Source: Microdochium bolleyi (Eukaryota > Ascomycota > Sordariomycetes > Xylariales > Microdochiaceae). Taken from it: DNA of 64,000 nt. The stretch covers positions 310,001-374,000 of the forward strand of contig KQ964263.1 in NCBI GenBank assembly GCA_001566295.1. The letters run 5' to 3'. Position 1 is the stretch's first letter; every line of letters starts with the position of its first letter. Under the pieces are notes generated by a model, which saw only the letters and a program-made list of their open reading frames with translations, ran no database searches and was not told the DNA's origin. This document shows positions 45,756 through 55,124 of the stretch, in pieces. Position numbers and translations under genes: made by a program.

Positions 45756-46179
45756 GGTTTAGCTGGGTTGGTCTGTTCGGGTTGGTTTTGGGATTGGCAA
45801 TGTCTGGGAGATCAGTTGTGCCCTTGCGGGTTGACGTCTGGAAACCTTGGGTTTTCTCGAGGTGGTTGAATGTGGACTGGTAACTCGGTTCTCGAGCTCT
45901 TGGTGGGTCTGTCTCTGAACGACTCTTGCTGGAGTTCCATACTTGCTCGTTGACTTGGAGTCTCATATTGCAGGCTCGAGGTGAGATGTGGGCTCACTTG
46001 TGGGCCAACCAACGGTAGCATTGGTTTCAGAGTAATAACAATGTCTTGCGAGGCTAGATATTGAAAGACGTTCACAGAAAAACGGATTGTGGTTCTGGGC
46101 TTAGTATTGTAATGATACGGGGCTACTTTTGTGCCGCAGTGATTCAACGGGATGCCAACAAAAACAGTAAAGAAGACAA
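45756..46179. other. Convergent 3' intergenic
   Basis: About 420 bp between the stop codons of the OPT and reverse-transcriptase genes, presumably both 3' UTRs. Nothing else seen. Confidence 0.45.
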
Positions 46180-49100
46180 TCAGTTGTCCCACTGGACCTT
46201 GCGCTCCCTGAACATCCGCACCATCCCCATAGGCAGCAAGCCCGGCTCGACAAGGTGCAGACCGCCGAACCTCTCGACCACCTCTGGCCCGTACATGGCG
46301 ACCACCCACTTCCAGTATGGCTTCATTGTGTGCAGCGACGACGTGATGCCGCCATCGCCGCCGGTGCCACCGCTCGCGCGGTCACGGGCGAGCGCCTGGA
46401 TCGCGGCAGCCACCGCCTGGCTGACCTGGTGCACACCGTTCTCGGTCGGCATGCGCAGCAGGTCCCGGTAGACCTCGCCGAGCCCCTGGAAGCCGCCGGA
46501 GATGTCCGCCGTGGCACTGGACGGGGCCACGTCCTCGCGGTACTTGATGTACTCATCGTAGGTGAGGAAGTTGAACTGGTCCAGGAGTGCGTTCGTCTCA
46601 GTCTCGTCCATCGTCGGATACTCTACCGACGTGCCGCCTGAGCCGCCATGCATGGCCATCGTCCGCGCACGTTTCGCGTGGGCCTGCGTCGCTTTGAGCT
46701 TCCCGCCGTTCTCCTCCCACGCCGTCTGCAGCGCCTTGTAAGCCTTTTGCTCTGCCTCGATGAAAGTGCCCAGCGACGCGCCAGGGTCAGCCAGGACGCT
46801 CTTGTGCACCTGCAGGATCGAGATGAAGGGGCTGCGCAGGTCCAGGCCGCCCATGTCGGTCGGGAAGAAGAGGTATGCGTCGGGCACGTCCGTGACGCCG
46901 AAGCGCAGCTCGAGCTCCTTCTTAAGGAAGTCGACCATGTTGGTGGGGTTGTTGCTCTCGCCGGACGAGGGCTGGCTGAGAGACACCATCGGCGGCTTCT
47001 GCGCGGCAAAGACCTCCCGCTGCACTCGCCCGTGCGTGGCCAGCATCTGCTCGACATGCTGCCTCCCGAAGGAGTTGGCGGGCTTTCCGAAGTTGTGCGT
47101 GAAGAAGGTCGTCGCGTATGTGTTCCAGGCCTGGATGAAGGCGATGATGCTCCCGCGCTTGCCATACAGCTGCTTGCGCAGATCCAGGATCTGTTTGTCG
47201 ACCATGGCTTGGTCGATCTCGAACTGGCCAGTGGTCCGTGACAGTCGGAGGAAGCCCCAGCGGATGTCGCCGCGCGGCAGGCAGCTAGGGCCCTCGTTCG
47301 AGCCACTTGCGAGGACGTCGTTGAAATTGATGCGGACACTGCCGGACTTGCCCGTGTTGATCGTCGTGCCCGTGACGTTCTCGAATCGCTTTGCCGCTGC
47401 CCAGGCCTTCTCCGCCGAGGCAAGATCACGCGACCAGAACCAGAACTCGTCCTGTAGGCGCCACAGCTGTGCGCCGCCTGTGGCGCGGTTGACGGCGAGA
47501 TCCAGGCAGAACAGCGTCGTCTCGCCAAACACCTCACTGAGCACGCGCGAGGCCGGTGTTCCACGCTGGCGGGCCCGCGGTGCCACGTCTGGCCCATCCC
47601 CGGCGAACCGCAACGGCGCAGCCAGAAATCTCCTGAAGAAGGCCAGCCATTTCTTGGAGACGCCGAGAAATGACATGACTCCAAGCACCGTCTGATGGGG
47701 CAGGCGAGTGTTCCAGCTTTCGAACAAGGACCGCACCGCTGTCACCTCGCCGTACAGCCTGGTGTTGATAATGACCTCTGTAGAGAGGAGACGGAGCAAC
47801 CGCTGCTTGACAACAGACAGGCTCTTGGTATTGTGCTGAAACGCAACCCCTTGTTCCACATCTTCTTCGTTGTCTGTATCCTGGTCCTCCTCTTCATCCT
47901 CCATTTGGAGAGGTGGTGAGTAGGCCTCATAGCTGTTGTACGATTGCATCTGGAGCCCTGGCGCAGCTCGCTTAGCTTGTGGCATTGGCATGCTTTGCTG
48001 TTGCGGGGCTTGGGCTTGGGCTTGGCGCACCATCATCAGACGATTTTTGTTCTGTTGTTCCAGTTGCATGCGCTGCATCTAATAATCCATCAGCACGTGG
48101 TCCGCCATCAACGGGGGGATGCTAACCTGCTGTTGTTGTAAGAGCCCTGGCGAGTACGATTGAAAAGCGGGCGAGCATGCCGAGAACTGCGCCTCCATCT
48201 CTCCGGCAGCGTATTCAAGCTTTTCACCCTCTGTGTTCTTCAGTGCGGAGAGATAGTAGTGTTTGCGGTATACCTTGTCACGTAGGCCCTGCAAGCTGTT
48301 GGACTTTCTCTCACCACCGAGGTAATACTCTCGTCGCAGGCGGTCTTTCTGGTCCATCTTGTGGAAGGGAGGGAGCCACGCCGATTCTGCAGTCTTGCGG
48401 AATGTGCGGAGGGCCCTTTTGAGGGCGACAGACCACTTGACTCCGATGTAGTGCAGCAGCAGAGCCTGCAGCAGGTCCTCGCGCATAACAACATTGTAGA
48501 CGCCGTTGATCATGCGCTCCTGCTCCATGCGCACGCCGTCATCGCCCCACGACCATGTATCGAGGGACTGCATTCGCATGTTGAGCACGTCGGCAACCTC
48601 GGCCAGGATGATGGGCTGGTTCTTGAAGTCCTCCAGCACTTGCCGCTTCTCGTCGGATAGTGAGCCTGACGAGATGAGCCCGTCGCAGACCCAGCGCAGG
48701 ACTTGGGGGTTGAACTGGTCCGGACTAGCCAGCTGAAGCTCGTGCCACGTCATGCTCCTGCGAAGTGCCTCGAGGGTCTCGAGGTGGCCGCTGTAAGCCG
48801 CATCCCCGGGGTCAGCAACGCCAAAGATGTCTGCGAGGTACTGCTGCAATGCTGGCTCGTCGAGATCTGCGGCCGTGAAGACCCTCTGCTCAAAGTCCTC
48901 ACGGGCCTCTTTCTTTGCTGCAAATGCGAGGTCCTCGAAGTCGTCTTCGTCATCCTGCATGCCCACGTCCTCGTCGTCATGAGCTACGGCCTGGGCCTTG
49001 CTCGCCTGCTCGGCCGAAAGCCACTCGGTTACCAGCTGAGCATAGAGAGAGGCGTACTGGAACTTGAGAGAGCGCTTGTCGAGGTGCTTGAGCAGCGAGT

Positions 49101-49491
49101 CCTCCCAGGTCTTGGTCATAGCGACCGAGACGGAGGGGTCGTAGCGGGCCTGGGAGATGAAGAGGTCGAGGTTGTCGAGCAGCGTCGAGAGGCCCGAGCT
49201 GTAGTAGTCGGCCGTGGCGCCTGCCGTAGCCTGGGCAGCGTGGGCCGTGGGGACAGAGCCGTCTTGGCTGGCTTCATTGTCGACACTGCTGGCGATGCCG
49301 AAGCAGGCCTTGACGCCGGTGCTGAGGATCTGGAGGCGGCGGACGGGCTGGGACTCGGCTTGGAGGGCGGCGGTGACGCGGGCCTTGCGATCCTCGTAGT
49401 CGGTGCGGCGCTTGGACAGCTCCTGCAGCTTGGTTGTGGTGATTTCCTGGAGGGTGCTCGAGAGGACACTGCTGCCCCCAAAGGCGGCCAT
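46180..49491 (-). CDS. rvt-type (domesticated, single-copy) reverse transcriptase-like protein
   Basis: Two exons on the minus strand (49491-48127, 48078-46180) joined over a 48-bp in-frame intron that removes a TAG give 1087 residues. An in-frame ATG at 49677 would add 62. The start MAAFGGSSVL opens an alpha-helical N-terminal region. Residues of about 540-700 carry reverse-transcriptase signatures: KKWLAFFRRFLAAPLRF, motif B-like RGTPASRVLSEVF followed by LFCLDLAVN, motif C-like RLQDEFWFW (D665, E666), then a helix ending NTGKSGSV (motif D/E region). The pattern fits rvt, the non-mobile reverse transcriptase-related family found as single-copy genes in fungi and other eukaryotes. No integrase, RNase H, gag or terminal repeats accompany it. 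Motif C has Asp-Glu where polymerases have Asp-Asp. The cellular role of the family is not settled. Confidence 0.72.
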
Positions 49492-50115
49492 CTTGGGCAG
49501 GTGCTGCCACGGGGACGAGGGCAAGGGCAAGGTGCAATGGCGGAGGAATGGCGGCTGGAACGAGGTGAACTGATGGGCTTTGAGGGTCTGGAGAGGGGAG
49601 GCCTGCCCGGCTGTGTCATTGTCGGGTCTGGGGAGGGAGGAGAGCTCGTATTTATATCCGTCAGGGTCCACAGGCATCAGCCGTACTCGAGGATGTAGAT
49701 GTGTGCTGCTATATTGGCTGTGTGGTTACGACTCGGTGGGCAGTATCTATATGACTTGGCCCAACCAACTCGTTTCTGGGCGTCTTGACCGCTGATCATC
49801 TGAACATCTGGGCAATCAGAAACTATAACTGAGAAGCTTGGCTCCAGGCTTGACAAGTTTCTTTTGAATAGTTAAGAGGAGAACGCGCAGTGTAGGAATA
49901 GGTACGGCCAGCCTAGTGAAGGTGCACTGCTAGCGTAGTGGTGCATGTATTTATAGCTGCACCCTTTCGGCCTTGATTCTCAGGCATCCCCGGCCTGACA
50001 TCTGAGGCAGCCACGGCCAGGCCAAGAACAGCACCTCCAACCAACCGACACTCGTCCAGTCCATCTGCCCTCTCGCTCTGCAACTCTCCTCGTCACGGGC
50101 AGGACACGCCACCGC
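49492..50115. other. Divergent promoter region, reverse transcriptase / 2EXR gene
   Basis: Head-to-head intergenic segment. TATTTATAG at 49948-49956 lies about 160 bp upstream of the 2EXR-like gene. The first 186 bases could instead be N-terminal coding for the reverse transcriptase if the ATG at 49677 is used. Confidence 0.45.
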
Positions 50116-51204
50116 ATGGACGACATTCATCTTCTCTTCTCATCTGAGCTGACGGGGGATCCCCTACCACAGATCCCTGGAGCAACAGTTCGGCACGATG
50201 GCACATGCCACCTCTTGCAGCTGCCGCCCGAGATGCGAAACCACATCTACCAGCGCGTGGTCTGGCACAAGCACGCCTACCCGCTCGTCATCTCGTACCA
50301 AGCACCGCAACTCCAGCGGCAGACGCAGCAGGGCTGGGAAATTGCCGGCAACCACCAGATGCGACCCCGGCCCCAATTCACGAGCAGGTCACGTCCCGGC
50401 CACACCCTGCAGAAGCCCCAGCGGCGCCCATGGGCTTCCGGCCTGCTGTTCGCCTGCAAGCAGATTTATCTCGAATTCGCCTCCATCTTCTACCAAGCAC
50501 AGGGCATCTCTGTCAGAGACAGCATCGATGCTGTTCTGCTAGCCCGCAAGATGCGTCTCAGCGGCATGAGTCCACCCCAACCTGGCCGGCTGCTTCCTCG
50601 CGCCCCAGTACATCTCGTCCGCAGATTACATCTCTACATCACCACACCCACAACCCAAGGGGCTGCGTCGAAGTGGATCCTTGGCCTGCCGAAGCTCGCA
50701 CGGGAAACAGAAGGACGACTCGAGGAACTGGCGTTGACATTCTACCATTTGGTACCCACCCCGGAGGAGTCGGAAGGCCGCCTGTGGCCGCCACTCGTCA
50801 ATTCCTACTGGGACCCCGGCTATCTTGACCCCACGGCAGAAGACTGGCACAAGCCACCCAATGTAGACCTTTCCAACAACAGGGCCTTCGCCGACGCTCT
50901 GTGTGCCTTCCGGGGCCTGCACAGGCTAGACATACGACGGTTCAGTGCCGAGCGGTGGCCCGCAATCTTGGACCAGTTCCTTGACAAGAACCTGGAACTG
51001 CAGCGTGCAGGATTCATGTCAACGATTACGAATCAAAACAGGTCTGAGCTGGTGCCCACATTCAGAGCTGTGTATCGGAGGAAGCAGGTTCCAATCGACC
51101 AGCAGCATAATCCAAAAGACGGCCAGCAACGTCCGCTGCCACGGATAGAGAGGGATGGAGCGCGGAACTCTCTTGTAACCACCTTGGCCAACTTCACTTG
51201 GTGA
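50116..51204 (+). CDS. 2EXR/F-box-like fungal protein of unknown function
   Basis: One exon of 362 residues. Near the N-terminus is the motif LLQLPPEMRNHIYQRVV (residues 33-49), and about 65 residues later LLFACKQIYLEFASIFYQ (about 111-128). This pair is the signature of a very common Pezizomycotina family (2EXR or related F-box-like proteins): a short helical motif with L-P-x-E-[IM]-R, followed by a helix where family members read roughly LLxTCRQIYxEA. The rest is Pro/Arg-rich, with a mixed C-terminal part (LCAFRGLHRLDIRRF) that could form leucine-rich-type strands. Function is unknown; the F-box resemblance suggests adaptor or binding roles, not catalysis. It is convergent with the lyase-prenyltransferase gene, 566 bp apart. 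Confidence 0.72.
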   Translation: MDDIHLLFSSELTGDPLPQIPGATVRHDGTCHLLQLPPEMRNHIYQRVVWHKHAYPLVISYQAPQLQRQTQQGWEIAGNHQMRPRPQFTSRSRPGHTLQKPQRRPWASGLLFACKQIYLEFASIFYQAQGISVRDSIDAVLLARKMRLSGMSPPQPGRLLPRAPVHLVRRLHLYITTPTTQGAASKWILGLPKLARETEGRLEELALTFYHLVPTPEESEGRLWPPLVNSYWDPGYLDPTAEDWHKPPNVDLSNNRAFADALCAFRGLHRLDIRRFSAERWPAILDQFLDKNLELQRAGFMSTITNQNRSELVPTFRAVYRRKQVPIDQQHNPKDGQQRPLPRIERDGARNSLVTTLANFTW

Positions 51205-51770
51205 CTATCAACTACTTGGGTAAAGAAGCTCCACGCGTCTCAAATTTTTTGACAAATGGTTGCCCTATGAAATCTTTAAAGATGACATCCGATATTGCTC
51301 ACTCGGAGCAGACTCGGCCCGGATTACAAGATGACATGACGATGTTGGAAGGCTGCAACGGTACTCGTACCTCTGCGGCACAGAATTGGCTGCGCTTGGG
51401 AGTCGGTTGTACGTACGCGTACCCTTCCAGATCGCCTGTTTGCCCAAATGGGCTTCCGGAGACCCCAACTGCTCCGCCCATCCACTGATGTCCTCCTTCA
51501 ACCTCTCCTGGTGAGGACGCCCGGCACGTTTCATCGCCGATGTACTGCTTCTGAAAGAATCACATCGATACTATAGTGAATCATTCACTTCAGGACACGC
51601 TAAAGGGTGTACATTTTTTCACATAGGCGGCGGGACAGGCTCAACCCTCCGAAAATCAGCCCGAGCTTAGTGTCGTTCAGAAAGAAACCGGGATTGATGA
51701 TGTTGCGAAGTAATGGGAATTGGTGGGCAGAAACAGAACACTTCTGAAAAGATCTTGGAAACCAAGCAAT
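51205..51770. other. Convergent 3' intergenic
   Basis: About 570 bp between the 2EXR gene and the stop of the lyase-prenyltransferase gene. No feature beyond probable 3' UTRs. Confidence 0.45.
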
Positions 51771-54700
51771 CTACGCCTCGCTTCCAACGAAAACACCAGA
51801 GTCCCTCTTCTTCCCTTCGTCCTCCGTTTCCGTCACCTTTCTCGGGCCGACGTCGATATTCTGCACACCAACAGGCCCATAGAGCTCTGGTGAGATGTAG
51901 AAAGTATTCGTACGCTTCCCGCCCGCCTTCTGCTTCAGGCTCACCCAGGCATGCACACCCCTCCCATCCTCCAGCGGCCTGCGCTGCACCGCATTGATGG
52001 TACTCCTGTACTTCTCTCGGAACACGGGCGAGACAGCAGCCTGCTCCATGTACGCCTCGACCCGGCCCTGCACGTCCGCGTCATTGTCCGCATAGGCGAT
52101 GATGGGGAAGTGCACCGTGCCGACGGGCCTGGTTGGCGCGGCAGACGTGAACGCAAAGCATGTCAGCAGCGGCTTGCCCTCGTATGGGCCCATGAACCCG
52201 CCGCCCATGGCCGCGCAGAAGCGCTCGATCTCATACGTCGACGCGTCCGGGCACAGGCCCGCCAGCTTCTTGGCGATCCCGCTCGCCGTGGTGCGCGGGT
52301 GGCTGACATAAACTTTCACCCTGTTCTCGCTGCTGGGGCTGAGGTCGAGCGAGAAGTAGACCACAGCGTCGTCGTCGGCCGTCGTCATCATGGCCTCGAG
52401 CATGGCCCACGACTCGGACAAACCGAGCCGCTCGAACGCCGTGCGCGTGATGCTGCTCGCGTGCTCGGCCCCGCGGGCGCGCGGGTTCAGGTAGATCTTC
52501 CACTCGGGCCCGGTGCGGGACAGGGCGCAGCTGAACCATGCTGAGAACAGGCCCTGCTCGTCGCCGTCGTGGTGCTCAGGCATGAACAGGTCCCGGATGA
52601 GCTCCAGCCGGTCGAGCGAGACGGTGTCCTGGAACTCGGCGCCGATCTGCTGGGTCAGCTGCAGCGCGCTGTCCCTCAGCACCGCGAGGCTGTTTTCGTT
52701 GGGCTGTGCCTCGACGAGGAACCGCAGCTCCGCATCGCCCGACTTCTGGTCGATGGCGACAGAGTACTCGTAGGGGGAGTGGTCGTTGCTGACCTCGGAC
52801 ACCCACCCGCCAAAGGCGTCCCCCTTGGCCGCGGTGATAGCCTTGCTGCCCCAGTCGCCCATCGAGAACGCCAGCGCCGAGGCGAGCTGCTCCTTCTCGG
52901 CCACGGACTGGCCCACGGCGTGCGACAGGTGCCCGATCTGCCGCGCCGCCTCGCCGAGGTACGTGCTCCGGCCGTCCGCGACGGTGCGGACAACCGGTAC
53001 CGGGCGCAACCCGCACGAGAAGTGCCGCAGCCGCATGTCCTTACCCCTGGAGATGACCACGTCCGGGATCGCGTGGCGGTTGCGGTACAGCTCGCCGACC
53101 GCGGCGACCGTGTAGGCAATGTGCTCCTCGCTCATGACGTGCCGCGGCACCGCGAGCCGGACGAGGTTTGGGATCTTGGCCTGCTCCTGGGGTGTCTTCT
53201 TGTCCCACTCCCACCCGAAGGGCCCGGCCTCGGCCGCGCGGATGCCGTACTTCTCGAGCAGCTCCAGGACGAATCCCACGGACGCGAAGTCCCCGGGGGA
53301 CCGGTCCGTGTAGGCGAAGAAGGCATCCATGTCGATGTACACGGCGTGTCCGCCGGGCGGGAGGAGCACCGACACCCCCGAGGAGTGCAGCCGGCTGGCG
53401 AAGTGCTGGACCTGCGTGATCCGATTGCGCAGGTAGGGTGCCTTGACGACCTCGAGCAGGCCCGTAGCTGCTGCCATGAGGTCGCGGCCGCTCACTGTAA
53501 GGGTTGGCCACAAGTCAGTGTCTTGGGGTTCCACATGTTGAATGTATCAACTGGAGTAAGGGGTTGAGGAGGCGTAAGTGGGGAACAGGGCAAAGACTCA
53601 CTGCCGCCATAGCTATCATTCCCGTAGCACAGGATCTGGCGCTCCTTCAGCCTCATCCCGATGCCCTCGTACCGCTTCGCGAAGAGCTCGCTCTCGTCGC
53701 GGAAGCACAGCGCGCCGCCCATGTTGGCGAGCCCGTCTTTCTTCAGGCTGATGGTGAAGCCGTCGACGTAGCTGAACATCTCGCGCACAATGTCCGGGAT
53801 CGGCGTGCCACCGTAGCCGACCTCGAACTGCTGGATGAACCACGCGTTCTCGGCGAACCGGCAGGCGTCGAAGAAGAGCGGGATGCCGAAGCGCCGGGAC
53901 AGCGCGTGCGCGGCGCGGATGTTGGCCAGCGAGACGGGCTGCGCGCCGGCCCAGTTGTTGGTGATTGTGAGGAGGAGCAGGGTCACGGTCTCCGAGACGG
54001 GGATGTCTCCGCTGTTGTTGTGTGTGCGGCTAGGCAGGGAGGAGAGGTAGGCCTCTGTGGCCTCGATGTCGAGGTTGCCCTTGAATGGGTTCTCCTTGCC
54101 GACGAGCTCGGGGGGGAAGGGGTCGTTGAGACCAGGCTGGGTGAAGGTCTGCAGCTCGAAGCCCGCAACCGCGGCGTTGGCGCCGGTGGTGTCGAAGAAG
54201 CCGTTGCTGATGATGACGGGCGGCTGCTGGCAGCACGGCGGCGAGGAAGGCGGCGACTGCGCGGCCTTCTCGGCGATCATGAGCCGCAGCGTCGAGAAGA
54301 GCAGCGCCTCGGCGCACCGACCCTGCGGGACGAGGAACGTGTTGGGCCGCTCGAGCTGGGCAGGCCCACCGTTAACGAAGCCGCCGGCCTGCGCTAGGAG
54401 GAGCTCATCGCGGTACGTCGCCGTGTCGGCCGACCCAGAGACGAGGTCGTGCACGATGCGCCGGGCACCGGCGGTGCCGCGCTCAAAGGTGTCTCGGAAG
54501 GCGTCGAGCAGGCAGTAGTAGCCCCAGTTGCGGCCGTAGGACTCATCACCGCGGAGCACTGTGGTACGGAGAAAAGGAAGGGAGGGTCAGCTGCTAGTAG
54601 TTGGGGGGGAGAATTCCAAGTGGCGGCGGCGAAGATGGGGTAACAGGGCGTGTGGCTTGAAAATGAATGAGAGTGAAAAGCGAATTTGAGGCTGGAACAA

Positions 54701-55124
54701 GGGTTGTCTCGGGATGGCGCGATTTCTAACGGCGGACTAATCGGGGCTAGGACTGGAATGTAGACCAATAGTCTAATAGGTCAAGAACAAAGGGGCTGGT
54801 TGGGCTGGGCTGCCGGCCAGATTTGTTCAAGCGCTGAGAGTTGGAGTAGGTTTTGCTGCCCGACAACAATCCGAGGTTCTTGCTTGACTTACTTGCAGCC
54901 CACTGAATATCGGTCATCGCCGAGGTCCCAGAATCGGACAGGAAATCGCAGGTCACCATCCCGGCAGGGTAGGCAAAGACGTTGTACTCGACGTCCTCGA
55001 GGACGCGCCGCCGCTCTTCGCGAGTGACTTCGAGAAGGGACCTGACAACAAGGGCATTGTGTGTGGGAGGCGGTGGGACCGCCGATGGCGAAGGTTTGGG
55101 CTTGAAAGGTGATGAGTAGGACAT
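51771..55124 (-). CDS. Tryptophanase-like PLP lyase fused to a DMATS/ABBA aromatic prenyltransferase
   Basis: Three exons on the minus strand (55124-54893, 54558-53602, 53494-51771; introns 334 and 107 bp) give 970 residues. Residues 1-562 are a beta-eliminating lyase of the tryptophanase/tyrosine phenol-lyase family: LSDSGTSAMTDIQWA, VPQGRCAE, ISNGFFDTTGAN (D200), NNWAGAQPVSLANIRA, FFDACRFAENAWF, SLKKDGLANMGG (PLP lysine K351), LPPGGHAVYIDMDAF, NLVRLAVPRHV and the family's usual end MRLRHFSCGLRPV. Residues 563-970 are an ABBA-fold prenyltransferase: SPYEYSVAI (E639), ELRFLVEAQ (R654), WKIYLNPRARG (K729, Y731), RVKVYVSHP (R788, K790, Y792), FPIIAYADNDADV and TFYISPELYG. At about 408 residues this half is nearer in size to bacterial indole prenyltransferases than to most fungal DMATS enzymes. 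Predicted action: tryptophan to indole, pyruvate and ammonia, plus transfer of dimethylallyl to indole or tryptophan. It appears cytosolic. Confidence 0.9.
53601..53602 (-). other. Splice junction inside the lyase domain (exon 2/3)
   Basis: The donor is GTGAGT after GGC GGC A at 53602 and the acceptor ACAG ends at 53495. Joining restores the family motif YGGMSGRDLMA across the junction. This shows that the two long frames belong to one gene rather than two adjacent ones. Confidence 0.85.

Noticed and set aside
48703..49698. 331-aa plus-strand frame opposite the reverse transcriptase first exon
   Set aside because: Shadow of a long coding exon; Leu/Val/Gly-rich composition and no recognisable motif.
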